Origin: an uncultured Collinsella sp.
GTDB taxonomy: Bacteria; Actinomycetota; Coriobacteriia; Coriobacteriales; Coriobacteriaceae
Reading direction: 5' to 3'
Length of the DNA stretch: 64,000 bases
Assembly: GCA_959606065.1 (NCBI GenBank)
Contig: CAUHHV010000007.1
Coordinates: 1 to 64,000 of the forward strand
The stretch's first letter is position 1, and each line of letters begins with the position of its first letter. Position numbers and translations under genes: made by a program. The notes beneath the pieces were generated by a model. It saw only the letters and a program-made list of their open reading frames with translations, made no database searches and was not told the DNA's origin. Shown piece by piece: positions 1-8,497 of this stretch.

Positions 1-89
1 TGGAGAACGAGTCCTGGTGGCGCCCGGCCAAGGAGGCCACCGAGGCGCGCTACCGAAGGCCATTCCATTCATTCTTTGTGTCAGGCTAA
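1..89 (+). CDS. rmlB: dTDP-glucose 4,6-dehydratase, C-terminal fragment (partial at window start)
   Basis: The frame starting at base 3 is open to a TAA at 87-89. It reads ENESWWRPAKEATEARY, then RRPFHSFFVSG. The first part matches the conserved C-terminal end of RmlB/RfbB, which converts dTDP-glucose to dTDP-4-keto-6-deoxyglucose in dTDP-rhamnose synthesis. Family members usually end a few residues after ATEARY, so the last ten residues look like replaced sequence. GC also drops abruptly just after this point. Only 28 codons are visible, so the call rests on one motif and on the polysaccharide context downstream. Confidence 0.6.
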   Translation, partial: ENESWWRPAKEATEARYRRPFHSFFVSG

Positions 90-384
90 GACTAGGAGGG
101 CTTGTTGGGGCTTTTACTCCAGCGTGCATCTGATTTTTACTGGCTGGATTCCGCGAGCGAGCTGTCGCACTTGTAATTCTTGCCGACAACGGCTTGGCCG
201 CATTTTGAGTTTTATTAAGGTGCCTATGGTATCTGAAGACTGATATGGATGCTGTTAGGAGTGCAAACAGCCGTAAATTTGCTATCGTACTAAGAGTTAT
301 CATCTATCTTGTTTATCGAATGTATAAAGAATCACCTAGATGATGCCGTAAAGCATCATGTTGATATTAAAGGACGGTTCGTAC
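90..384. other. AT-rich non-coding stretch before the first glycosyltransferase
   Basis: About 295 bases follow the rmlB stop with no convincing gene. A 32-codon ORF (245-343) exists, but it has no ribosome binding site and resembles nothing known to me. The sequence is much more AT-rich than the first 60 bases, which suggests a recombination border of the surface-polysaccharide locus. A TATAAA at 323-328 could serve as a -10 box for the next gene, but no good -35 is visible. Confidence 0.4.
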
Positions 385-1077
385 GTGACGAATTTGCCAA
401 AAGTTCTTGTTGCGATTCCTGCTTATAACGAAGAGGAATGCATAGAGGGCACTATTCTTGAACTAAAGAGAGTGGCCCCGGATTTTGACTTCGTCGTCAT
501 TAACGACGGCTCTCGAGATTGCACTCTCGAGCTTTGTACGAATTTGGGATGCAATGTTATTAATATGCTAATTAACTGCGGCTTGACGGTTGGATTTCAA
601 ACGGCAGCTTGTTATGCGCTGGAGAATGATTACGACTACATGGTTCAATTCGATGCGGATGGACAACATCGGCCTGAGTATATTTCGGAGCTTGTTTCGA
701 AGGCTCAATTTGACAACGCTGACATAGTAATTGGTTCTCGTTTTTTGTCGATGCGTAAAGATATGTCAATGCGCATGTTTGGTTCGAGAATGATTACTTT
801 CCTTATTAAAATGTTAACTGGTAAAAGGATTAGTGATCCTACGTCTGGATTTCGACTTTTCAACCGAGACGTTTTAAAAGAATATTCCTGCAACGATGCG
901 CTTAATCCTGAACCCGAGTCCATTGCCTTCTTTATCAAGCAAGGTTATAAGGTATCGGAAATACAGGTATCCATGCGCGAGCGGCAGGGTGGAGAGAGCT
1001 ATTTAAATCCAATTAGGTCGATTCAATACATGGTTCGAGTATTTGTCACGCTTCTTATTGTTCAATGGTTTAGGTGA
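385..1077 (+). CDS. GT2 family glycosyltransferase (DPM1/polyprenyl-phosphate type)
   Basis: A GT-A glycosyltransferase that probably moves a sugar from a nucleotide donor to a lipid carrier or growing surface glycan at the cytoplasmic membrane face. Visible features are an N-terminal nucleotide-binding segment (VAIPAYNEEE), NDGSRD, and the metal-binding DxD motif in QFDADGQH. An IGSRF segment typical of dolichyl/bactoprenyl-phosphate transferases follows. There are no separate C-terminal membrane spans, only a hydrophobic end (VRVFVTLLIVQWF). I chose GTG 385 because AAGGA lies 10 bases upstream; ATG 358 is in frame but has no ribosome binding site. The next gene starts 4 bases after the stop, so the two are cotranscribed. 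Confidence 0.85.
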   Translation: MTNLPKVLVAIPAYNEEECIEGTILELKRVAPDFDFVVINDGSRDCTLELCTNLGCNVINMLINCGLTVGFQTAACYALENDYDYMVQFDADGQHRPEYISELVSKAQFDNADIVIGSRFLSMRKDMSMRMFGSRMITFLIKMLTGKRISDPTSGFRLFNRDVLKEYSCNDALNPEPESIAFFIKQGYKVSEIQVSMRERQGGESYLNPIRSIQYMVRVFVTLLIVQWFR

Positions 1078-1081
1078 TTGC

Positions 1082-1414
1082 ATGTCAACTTCCTTGCGCG
1101 TGTTTCTTGTTGCCTGCGCTGTGATTGTTTTTATTTTCGTTGTACACAACCTCAAAAGATGCAGAATGCAGGTTTTGGATTCTGTTTTTTGGCTTTTATT
1201 TAGCACGAGCTTCGTGGTGCTTGGCGTTTTCCCGGAAATTGCCTCATTTTTTTCAAACTTGTTGGGATTTATGTCTGCATCAAATCTTGTCTTTCTATAT
1301 GTTTTAGCAGTCCTAGTGGTTCGTGATTTCAGAATTTCGTTACGACTGTCAAAGCAGGAAGAGCGCCTTAATTCGCTAGTTCAGGCTGTGGCGCTTGATG
1401 CAAAGAGGAAATGA
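1082..1414 (+). CDS. DUF2304 family small membrane protein
   Basis: A 110-aa protein with three hydrophobic segments: an N-terminal span around residues 4-22, a middle span rich in F/V, and a third before the conserved charged segment ending in LSKQEERLNSLVQ. This pattern is that of DUF2304 proteins. They are commonly encoded directly beside GT2 polyprenyl-phosphate transferases and are assumed to anchor or assist them at the membrane; that role is inference. ATG 1082 gives MSTSLRVF, 4 bases after the upstream stop. An in-frame start at 1043 would overlap the upstream gene and add 13 non-conserved residues. Confidence 0.75.
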   Translation: MSTSLRVFLVACAVIVFIFVVHNLKRCRMQVLDSVFWLLFSTSFVVLGVFPEIASFFSNLLGFMSASNLVFLYVLAVLVVRDFRISLRLSKQEERLNSLVQAVALDAKRK

Positions 1415-1551
1415 AGCAGTTTGGTTTATTCGATACTATATTGAGTATCTTAACGTGTCTTAATTTTTTGCTAAGACTCTCTTGGTGTCTTGGCATCTCA
1501 TTCATCCTTTTTGCTTCTCTTTATGGCTGTTTTGCTTTGTATAGCATATGA
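1411..1551 (+). CDS. hypothetical 46-aa hydrophobic peptide
   Basis: A short ORF starts at ATG 1411, overlapping the DUF2304 stop in an ATGA arrangement typical of translational coupling, and stops at TGA 1549-1551. A purine-rich AGAGG precedes the start but very close. The product begins MKQFGLFDTILSIL and is almost entirely hydrophobic, with room for one long or two short membrane spans, one Arg and one Lys. I do not recognise it. It could be a real small membrane protein of the polysaccharide locus or the remnant of a lost gene; the tandem duplication at its 3' end favours some decay. Confidence 0.3.
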   Translation: MKQFGLFDTILSILTCLNFLLRLSWCLGISFILFASLYGCFALYSI

Positions 1552-1572
1552 TCTCTCGCATATGATCTCTCG
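1545..1572. repeat. perfect 14-bp tandem duplication
   Basis: CATATGATCTCTCG occurs twice back to back (1545-1558 and 1559-1572) in the AT-rich gap between the small ORF and the large membrane protein. This looks like replication slippage. Confidence 0.9.
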
Positions 1573-1638
1573 GGCGTTGTCCATTTGAAATAGAATTAGT
1601 TTTAGAATCGTTTATTCACTTCGTTCGTGAGGTATTTC

Positions 1639-3681
1639 ATGAGTTGGTCGATGTTATTCGGCGAGGCTTTTGTTGTCGCCGTTGTTTTGATTTTGCCAGG
1701 CATGTTGGCTTCGCGGGCATTTGGTGTTCCCTTTAAACAATCTCTTTCCTTTGGTCCTGTAATCACTGTCTTCTTTTTGGTCTTTATGGGCATCGCTCTC
1801 CGGTTTATTGGCGTTGCCGAGGGCTATTTTGCTTTATTGATTTCGTTGTTCTTTTTTGCTGCGGTCAGTGGCATGGCGTGTTTTTTTCGATTTCACGGAC
1901 GACGCGCCTTTTTTGACACCGATATCCTTACTCTACTGCCATACCTGTGTGCCCTTGGCTTGTCCGTTCCTGTGACGGTTTATCTTTTTGTTCGCGGTAT
2001 TGGCTTGCCAGATAACTTTCTTCAGGTATATGACAATTCGTTTCATTTGAGTGTTGTTCAGAGTATGAAGCATGCCTCTAGTTATTCGATTCTATCTATT
2101 GGGTCCTATCTCGAGGCTGGTTCCAAAGTGTTCAGCCCTAATGCAAGTGCTGGTTTTTATCCCGCCGCTTGGCATATTGTTGCCGCTTTGGTTGCGCGTG
2201 CTTTTGATATTTCTGTCATGGCGTCAATTAATCTCACTAACTTTGTGTTTGTTGCTTTCGTATTGCCTTTAGGTGTCCAGTCTTTAATTGCAGTTCTTAC
2301 CAAGGGCGATGTGCAAAAGGGCATTTGCGCCGCGGTTGTTACACTTGGTGCGATTGCTTTTCCTTGGACTCTGCTTTACTGGGGCCCCGTTTACCCTAAT
2401 TTCGCAGCGTTCTGTACTATTCCTGCTGTTGCCTCCGTTTTTATTTGGTTTATGCAGGGCTTTGATGAGCGTCGTTCTGTTTGTTTGGCTGATCGTCCCG
2501 TCTTGGTTGCCATGCTTTTTGGTTTGGCGTCTCTCGTGTCCTTGCAGCCGAATGCGTTATTCACGCTCGGTATTCTTTTAGTGCCTTCGATTGTTCTTTG
2601 CTTGGGGGGCCTATTTGAACGCCAGCTGCTTCGCATCCAATCGATCTCGGTTAAGTTTGCCTATTATGCGTCACGCGGCATTGTGCTTTTGGCTGTTGCT
2701 GTCATCTGGTTTTTAATGACGAAAGCAAGTTTTTTGCAGGGAGTCATCAACTTTCACTGGCCTTCATTCACTTACATCTTTGATGCTTTATGGAGGGCAT
2801 TCTCGTTCTCCTTTAATGAAAGTACGCCATGTATTCTTCTTGCGTGCCTGGTCGTTCTTGGTAGCTTTTGCGCGCTGGGCAACAGGTCCTACCGAGGCTA
2901 TTTCTTTGTATACCTTTTTTCGATAATGCTGTTTGTTGTCGATGCTACTCAGGAAGGCTTTATCAGACATTTTCTTACGGGCTTTTGGTATACGGACCAA
3001 TATCGTGTAGCTGCGATGACCGCGCTGTTTAGCATTCCGCTTTCGACGCTTGGTCTCGACTTTATCTTGAGAAAAGTTCAGAGCGCATTTTCCGTTTCTG
3101 TTGGGATGGACCGTTCTGCCAGGTATCTCCCCCAGGCGCTCTGCATCGTCCTGATTGCCTGCGGCTTGTTTTGGCCCGAAAGTGTCAACCCGTCCATTAA
3201 CAACTATTCCCCGGTCGGATTTACTAAAAGCGTGCTTAATTACATGTATAGCATCTATGATGTCGATAATAATCTGACGTCCGATGAGTTGGCGTTTCTT
3301 GGCGAGGTCAAGCAAATGGCCGGTGATGAGCTGATTATCAACAATCCCTTTGACGGCAGTGTCTACGGATATGCCGCAAACGACCTTAATCTTATGTATC
3401 GAAAGTTCAGCTCCTTTGGCAAGGGCGAGACGGCGGTCAGCAAGCAAATCCGCCATGGACTCGACCGCATTTCTTATGATTCGCTGATTGCGCGCGACGT
3501 TAAACAGTCTGGTGCTAAGTATCTTCTTGTTCTGGATTATGGCGAGAACGGTCGTGAGGGCGTAGATATGCCGGGCTATCACAAGTCTGGCTGGACGGGC
3601 ATTGATTCGGTTAATGATTGCACCCCCGGCTTCTCACTTATTTTAAGCGAGAAAGATATGCGCCTCTACTCAATTGAATAG
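1639..3681 (+). CDS. large polytopic membrane protein, DUF6541-like (possible GT-C glycosyltransferase)
   Basis: A protein of about 680 aa with many hydrophobic spans in residues 1-490, followed by a roughly 170-residue soluble C-terminal part. An early acidic and aromatic loop (DNFLQVYDNSFHLS) and a FYPAAWH segment resemble actinobacterial DUF6541 proteins, whose layout is like GT-C membrane glycosyltransferases. A role in adding a sugar from a polyprenyl-phosphate donor outside the membrane would fit the neighbouring GT2/DUF2304 pair, but this is inference. ATG 1639 has GAGG 6 bases upstream; GTG 1627 is in frame without a site. The gene ends in a hairpin and faces the convergent acyltransferase. 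Confidence 0.7.
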   Translation: MSWSMLFGEAFVVAVVLILPGMLASRAFGVPFKQSLSFGPVITVFFLVFMGIALRFIGVAEGYFALLISLFFFAAVSGMACFFRFHGRRAFFDTDILTLLPYLCALGLSVPVTVYLFVRGIGLPDNFLQVYDNSFHLSVVQSMKHASSYSILSIGSYLEAGSKVFSPNASAGFYPAAWHIVAALVARAFDISVMASINLTNFVFVAFVLPLGVQSLIAVLTKGDVQKGICAAVVTLGAIAFPWTLLYWGPVYPNFAAFCTIPAVASVFIWFMQGFDERRSVCLADRPVLVAMLFGLASLVSLQPNALFTLGILLVPSIVLCLGGLFERQLLRIQSISVKFAYYASRGIVLLAVAVIWFLMTKASFLQGVINFHWPSFTYIFDALWRAFSFSFNESTPCILLACLVVLGSFCALGNRSYRGYFFVYLFSIMLFVVDATQEGFIRHFLTGFWYTDQYRVAAMTALFSIPLSTLGLDFILRKVQSAFSVSVGMDRSARYLPQALCIVLIACGLFWPESVNPSINNYSPVGFTKSVLNYMYSIYDVDNNLTSDELAFLGEVKQMAGDELIINNPFDGSVYGYAANDLNLMYRKFSSFGKGETAVSKQIRHGLDRISYDSLIARDVKQSGAKYLLVLDYGENGREGVDMPGYHKSGWTGIDSVNDCTPGFSLILSEKDMRLYSIE

Positions 3682-3687
3682 AGGCGC
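3660..3687. terminator. 9-bp hairpin between convergent genes, no U-tract
   Basis: GCGCCTCTA (3660-3668) pairs perfectly with TAGAGGCGC (3679-3687) across the stop codon of the large membrane protein. Neither strand shows a T-run after the stem, so intrinsic termination is uncertain. Confidence 0.4.
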
Positions 3688-3714
3688 TGTCCTCAATGCG
3701 GGGGTATTTAGGTT

Positions 3715-4752
3715 TTATCGTCCCGCTTGACTCTTTTGTCTTGACTGGAAATACCATTTTGAAATCGGGCGTGGAAGCATGTATAGGATGCTCGTGAGCA
3801 GTGCAATGATAGCGAAACGGACAATCAGATATCCGATCCACGGCGTTAGTGGAAGGCTCTCGACGATTCCAGAAACGTATTGATAAGGAAACACATTCAA
3901 CTCAATAAGGTGCATGCAGAAGAGCGGGAGTGTGTACTTTCCGATCCAGGCAATGGGTTTCGTGACGCTTGGAATATGCTTGCAAGCCGTTTGACATAGC
4001 TTGAGTATTACCAATGAGCCAAAAATGCCTCCGATGACATCCTGTGTCCCGTTAACGTAGGTGTTTGTTACCATGTAGAGCTTTCCAAAGCGTAGGGCTG
4101 AGTAGCCCCAGATTCCCGCCATGAATAACCAGCAGATGGGCTCAATCGTGTTCTCTTCAAGCAGGGCATGCTTTTTAATAATCTGTCCAATGTACAAAAA
4201 GAGCGTTGCACTCAAGGCCTGAAGGATACTCCAGGGAAGCCAAATGATTTGGGCCAAAACGTTGCCGCAGAAGAAGAGACCCAGAACTAAAATCGCGGGA
4301 TGGCGAAATTGGTTTACGACTGCCAGGAGCATTTTGCCAAAGAACAGCGCGAAGAGATACCAAAGGGCACCAATGGCGGATACGAATGCCGGGGTTGCGG
4401 GTGTGATTCCTCCGCATCCGTAAAGACCTGCCATAAACCAGTGGCTTGCTATCTCTGCCGGGTTAGTCTTCCCCGTTAAGATTGCCCCTAAGAATGAGCA
4501 TCCAATAACGCCTATACAAGTAATCAGATAAGGCATCAGAAGCGATTTGGCATTCTTTCTAACGTAGTCGGGTGTGAGTTTAGCCTCGGGCTTGCTGAAG
4601 AATCCACTGACAATAAAGAAGAGAGGCATATCAAATGAGTAGAAAGCGGAGGCAAGCCGGTCTGGTGTCCCCAGATATGTTGAGTGGCCAATGATGACAC
4701 CGGCAAGTGCTATTGCTTTTGCGACATCAAACTCGGGATATCTTTTTTTCAC
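3715..4752 (-). CDS. acyltransferase family 3 membrane protein
   Basis: A 345-aa multi-spanning protein of the acyltransferase_3 (PF01757) type. It starts with the hallmark FDVAKAIALAGVIIGHST, which contains the conserved membrane His, followed by FDMPLFFIVSGFF. The rest is about ten hydrophobic spans. Members transfer acetyl or similar groups from acyl-CoA to exported sugars, so it probably O-acylates the surface glycan. The start is GTG 4752, with AAGGAG 6 bases upstream on the minus strand. It is a single gene, convergent with the DUF6541-like protein and divergent from the next glycosyltransferase. Confidence 0.85.
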   Translation of the reverse strand: MKKRYPEFDVAKAIALAGVIIGHSTYLGTPDRLASAFYSFDMPLFFIVSGFFSKPEAKLTPDYVRKNAKSLLMPYLITCIGVIGCSFLGAILTGKTNPAEIASHWFMAGLYGCGGITPATPAFVSAIGALWYLFALFFGKMLLAVVNQFRHPAILVLGLFFCGNVLAQIIWLPWSILQALSATLFLYIGQIIKKHALLEENTIEPICWLFMAGIWGYSALRFGKLYMVTNTYVNGTQDVIGGIFGSLVILKLCQTACKHIPSVTKPIAWIGKYTLPLFCMHLIELNVFPYQYVSGIVESLPLTPWIGYLIVRFAIIALLTSILYMLPRPISKWYFQSRQKSQAGR

Positions 4753-4917
4753 TGAATACTCCTTATCGGGGATCGAAATTATTTGAACGTCCTTGTCCGT
4801 TCACGCCGTTAACGTGGGCATTTCCATAAATGTTTAACTGCTTGTATTGAGTTTAGCTTACGGTCTCCTTGTTTGCAGGGTGCAGTCTTTGGGGATTCGG
4901 TCTCGTTCGAGGCCATT

Positions 4918-4926
4918 TGTTATAAT
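4918..4926 (+). promoter_or_regulatory. extended -10 promoter for the two GT2 genes
   Basis: TGTTATAAT is a perfect extended -10 element (TGnTATAAT) 52 bases upstream of GTG 4978. No recognisable -35 precedes it, as is common for extended -10 promoters. It lies in the 225-base divergent gap between the minus-strand acyltransferase and the GT2 pair. Confidence 0.6.
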
Positions 4927-4977
4927 CAATTCATTTGAGTTGCATATCATATGTGTCATGCTTGCATAGGAGTCATT

Positions 4978-6093
4978 GTGTCGCAAAACCAGCCACTTGT
5001 ATCGGTTCTCGTGCCCATCTGTAATGTCGAGAAATATCTCGACGAGTGCCTCAGCTCTCTGCAGAATCAGACACTTAAGGATATTGAAATCATTTGCATC
5101 AATGACGGCTCTACGGATTCTTCCTTGGAGATCATCAATGGATTTGCGTCTGAAGACCCCCGATTCGTTGTTATTGATAAGCCAAATTCCGGCTACGGCG
5201 ACTCCATGAATCGTGGTCTTGAAATCGCCAAGGGTAAGTATATTTCTATTCTTGAGTCCGACGATTTCTTGGATGCCGATGCGCTTGAGTTTATGGTTCA
5301 GCAGGCCGAGGACAACGAGCTCGATCTTTTTAAATGCAATTTCTGGCTCTATTGGTCGTCTCGCGATAGTTCAAGGCTTAATCGTCATGACGTCTATTTT
5401 CCCGCGATGAGTCAAGAGCTGATCGGCATGGGCGTACATAAGCCCATCGATGCGCCCGACGCATTCTGGGCCAAGCCTTCCATTTGGTCTGCACTGTATC
5501 GTAAGGACTTTCTGTCTTCCAATAACATCTCGTTTCTTCCTACTCCAGGAGCGTCCTTCCAGGACACGAGCTTCACTTTTAAGGTCCTTGCCTGTGCACA
5601 GCGCGCTATGTATTCGGGAAAAGCGTTCCTGCACTATCGTCAGGATAATGAGCATTCTTCGGTGAACAATCCGGGCAAGGTGTTTTGTGTTTGCGATGAG
5701 CATCATGAGATGTCGCGCTTCCTAAATGAGGACCGCCCTGATCTCAAGCCGGCGCTTGATCCCATTCGTGCCAAAGTGAAGTTCTATAACTACGATTGGA
5801 ACCTTAACAGGCTGGCGCCTGAACTTCGTCGCGATTTTATTAGCGTCTTTTCGAATGAAATGGCTGAAGAGTTGCAGGTGAATAACATTATTTGTGCCGA
5901 AGCTCCGTTTGACCGCTACGGCTTTAATCCTGGTGAGTTTGCTCGTGTAAAGGATTTTGCCGAGAACGCTGATCTTCTTAAGGTCCAGTATTCGCTTACG
6001 GGCTCCGGTAAGCTCAATACGATTTGCGAATATTTTGCAGCTGGCGGCTTCTCTATGGTAGCTCGTATGATGAAGAGAAAGCTCCGCCGTTAA
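4978..6093 (+). CDS. GT2 family glycosyltransferase
   Basis: A 371-aa GT-A enzyme. The N-terminal half carries VSVLVPICNVEKYLDECL, a CINDGSTDSS motif, and LESDDFLD in the metal-binding position (ESDD rather than the more usual DADD). The C-terminal half is soluble, with no membrane spans except a weakly hydrophobic end. It is probably one of the sugar transferases that build the repeat unit; donor and acceptor cannot be read from sequence. GTG 4978 is chosen because AGGAG lies 5 bases upstream; ATG 4951 is in frame but lacks a site and lies only 25 bases after the -10 box. The next gene starts 1 base after the stop. Confidence 0.85.
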   Translation: MSQNQPLVSVLVPICNVEKYLDECLSSLQNQTLKDIEIICINDGSTDSSLEIINGFASEDPRFVVIDKPNSGYGDSMNRGLEIAKGKYISILESDDFLDADALEFMVQQAEDNELDLFKCNFWLYWSSRDSSRLNRHDVYFPAMSQELIGMGVHKPIDAPDAFWAKPSIWSALYRKDFLSSNNISFLPTPGASFQDTSFTFKVLACAQRAMYSGKAFLHYRQDNEHSSVNNPGKVFCVCDEHHEMSRFLNEDRPDLKPALDPIRAKVKFYNYDWNLNRLAPELRRDFISVFSNEMAEELQVNNIICAEAPFDRYGFNPGEFARVKDFAENADLLKVQYSLTGSGKLNTICEYFAAGGFSMVARMMKRKLRR

Positions 6094-6094
6094 T

Positions 6095-7273
6095 ATGTCT
6101 GATTTATATTGTCCGTTGCTGTCAATCGTTGTCCCTGTTTATAACGTCGGTGGCTATCTGCTGGATACCCTCGATTCGATTGCGGTTCAGTCATACAACA
6201 ATATCGAGGTCATTTGTGTTGATGACGGATCTACTGATGGTTCGAGCGAGCTGCTCGACCTGTATGCTTCTCGCGATTCCCGATTCGTCATCTATCATGA
6301 AATAAACCGAGGGGTTTCTGCTGCTAGAAATTATGGTATCGATAAGGCGCACGGTGAGATTATCCTCTTTGTGGATGCCGACGATCTGCTAAAGCCCAGC
6401 GCCTGTGAGGTCATTTGCAAGGCGTTTGATGATGAGCAACTGGTCGATATCCTTAAGTTTTCTGCTGATCCCTTCCCGGCTGAGCTCGCCAATCCGTGGC
6501 TTACATCGACCTTAACATTGGACGATGAAGTCTATTCCGGCTACAGCGATAAGCTTGTCTTTTATGCTAAGACTAGGCCTTTTCCGTGGAATGGAGCTTA
6601 TCGTCTTTCTTTCTTGCGCGATCATGGGCTCTATTTTCCTGTTGGTCTGACCCTTGGCGAGGACCAGGTGTTTTCCTTTGCCACGCTAGGAAGATCTTCT
6701 CGCACAAAGCTGCTTTCTGACTCGTTGTATGACTACCGTCTGTCCCGCAAGGATTCGGCAATGTGTTTGATGGCACAAGATGAGAAGCTGCGCCTTCAGA
6801 AGCATCTGCAGGTTGTTGATTGCATCATGGCGGATTGGGATAAGCAGGGGAGATTCGAAGGCGAGTCGGGCCGCTCTATGTTGCTTTTTGTTGCGGATTT
6901 CCTCGTGTTCGATCTGCTTAATATCAAGAATCAGACAGATCGAGAGGAATTGCTGCAAGGGTTGCAGCGCGTACTTTCGAAGTATTTGTCGATTGATGAT
7001 ATTGGACAGTTGCTGGCGAGCGATAGAATCCTAAAGTTCTATCAACAGCTACTTGCCCAAGACGGTCCTGTTTCGTTTGGTGCATCCAGTGTATATTCAT
7101 TTGTCGCTCAACTAAAGGGATATAAGGCGGCGGTGTTTATGCTGATCGATCGAGCTAAATCTTTTCTTCTTACCGCCTGCGGCGTTTCGTCCACGGAGGA
7201 CATGAAGGATGGCTTATTTGAGGATGCGCCTTCTATCTCCGAGGCGATTGAGGCGCTTAAATCTCGCTCATAA
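6095..7273 (+). CDS. GT2 family glycosyltransferase
   Basis: A 392-aa GT-A transferase. Visible motifs are SIVVPVYNVGGYLLDTL, CVDDGSTDGS, an RGVSAARNYGID substrate segment and the DxD motif in LFVDADDLL. The layout is close to the preceding gene, and the two are likely distant paralogues. Its start follows the upstream stop by one base, so it is translated from the same message. A strong terminator lies 56 bases after its stop, closing the two-gene unit. The sugar specificity is unknown. Confidence 0.85.
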   Translation: MSDLYCPLLSIVVPVYNVGGYLLDTLDSIAVQSYNNIEVICVDDGSTDGSSELLDLYASRDSRFVIYHEINRGVSAARNYGIDKAHGEIILFVDADDLLKPSACEVICKAFDDEQLVDILKFSADPFPAELANPWLTSTLTLDDEVYSGYSDKLVFYAKTRPFPWNGAYRLSFLRDHGLYFPVGLTLGEDQVFSFATLGRSSRTKLLSDSLYDYRLSRKDSAMCLMAQDEKLRLQKHLQVVDCIMADWDKQGRFEGESGRSMLLFVADFLVFDLLNIKNQTDREELLQGLQRVLSKYLSIDDIGQLLASDRILKFYQQLLAQDGPVSFGASSVYSFVAQLKGYKAAVFMLIDRAKSFLLTACGVSSTEDMKDGLFEDAPSISEAIEALKSRS

Positions 7274-7329
7274 TTCGTTTTATGGTAATGGTGCTGTTCG
7301 CGAATTGCGGCTATTGAAGCTCTAAAGGA

Positions 7330-7363
7330 GGGTGGTCGGGATGTTACTCCCAACCACCCTTTT
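7330..7363 (+). terminator. Rho-independent terminator after the GT2 pair
   Basis: GGGTGGT (7330-7336) pairs with ACCACCC (7353-7359). The stem extends inward by four more pairs past one mismatch, and TTTT (7360-7363) follows. Confidence 0.85.
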
Positions 7364-7525
7364 ATCATGTAAGTTGCTATGAAACTCTGTTCACTGTTAA
7401 ACGGCCTAGCATGCGGTATTCTGACGATACTGTTTAAGCTTTACCTGGATGGGCCCAATGATGAAGGGGTCCACGACCGATGCCACCGCTAGCGCCAGTC
7501 CGTAGGCCAGCGCTGTCGCCAATAT

Positions 7526-8491
7526 CTATGTGGCTATCCTAAGTGGCCATGAAAGCGTCGAATATCCGCCATCTAGTACGCCGTTATAGATAACAGATGT
7601 GGCAAGCTCAATCGTTGCGTATTGCAAGAGATAAATTGAATAGGATCTTTTTGCAGTCCACTCAATGATGTTCGAGAACGTTTGCGAGTGTAGCTTGATG
7701 CCATTAAACGCAACAAATATTGCAACGGTCACGATTACCCAGTTAAAACTCGGATCGGACCTTTCGAAACCAAAATATGCGCTCACAATATCGAAGATGA
7801 AAAAAAGAATACCTATTGACTTAATAAACCTAGTTTCCCGCCTGTCTAATAATGGCGTTACACGCTTAACGAAATACCCCAAGCAAAAGAACGTGAAATA
7901 CGTTCCCCCAAGCAGCGATCGCGGTATGATACGCTGAAACGTGCTTACGGCTGCTGCAAGGGTTATATGCTGAGAGTTTATGAGCAAAGAGTTTGCTGCG
8001 CATGATAGTCCGCCCCATGCGTAGATTCCTAAGGTTACGAACAGGGCAATTTTGCAGGTACGGTCATCAAGTGCTTCGAACATTTTTGCCAATACTGGCG
8101 CAATAATAATATATGGAATGAGCGCTGGAACAAACCACCAGCCACCTTGGACAAGGCTACTGGTGTATCGGATGTAGTTGGTATCCTGAAGTGAGCCAGT
8201 CACTACTTTATAGGTGTACAGAAGCCCAGCATACACAAAGATGGGTAGCAGCAACGACAGGGCTTTTCCAAAGAGATAGTCCTTGTAGCTTTTCTTTAGA
8301 GGTTTCAGTGCGAAATAGCCCGACAGGCAGAAGAATATCGGGTCGCAAATAATGGCGCCTGTGCCTACTATCACGCCAGCGTTAATGCCGCGAAAACTGC
8401 CCAGTTGCGGTGCGATGTGAACAACAACAACTAAAAACATTGAGAGGGCTCTTAGAAGATCCCAGTTTGTAAGGCGCTTATTAGTGTTCAT
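7526..8491 (-). CDS. acyltransferase family 3 membrane protein, apparently cut short by an in-frame amber codon
   Basis: A 321-aa polytopic protein beginning MNTNKRLTNWDLLRALSMFLVVVVHIAP, the acyltransferase_3 signature with its membrane His. It probably O-acylates the exported glycan. The reading frame stops at TAG (7526-7528) right after WPLRIAT. The same frame then stays open for 39 more codons, encoding a hydrophobic span (ILATALAYGLALAVASVV) and DPFIIGPIQ, before a TAG at 7406-7408. This missing piece looks like the last membrane helix of the family, so the gene is probably interrupted by a nonsense mutation. It starts 6 bases downstream of the GtrB-like gene's stop, in the same minus-strand unit. 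Confidence 0.75.
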   Translation of the reverse strand: MNTNKRLTNWDLLRALSMFLVVVVHIAPQLGSFRGINAGVIVGTGAIICDPIFFCLSGYFALKPLKKSYKDYLFGKALSLLLPIFVYAGLLYTYKVVTGSLQDTNYIRYTSSLVQGGWWFVPALIPYIIIAPVLAKMFEALDDRTCKIALFVTLGIYAWGGLSCAANSLLINSQHITLAAAVSTFQRIIPRSLLGGTYFTFFCLGYFVKRVTPLLDRRETRFIKSIGILFFIFDIVSAYFGFERSDPSFNWVIVTVAIFVAFNGIKLHSQTFSNIIEWTAKRSYSIYLLQYATIELATSVIYNGVLDGGYSTLSWPLRIAT

Positions 8492-8497
8492 TGAAGC

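Noticed and set aside
245..343. 32-codon ORF in the first intergenic region
   Set aside because: No ribosome site, no coupling and no recognisable feature.
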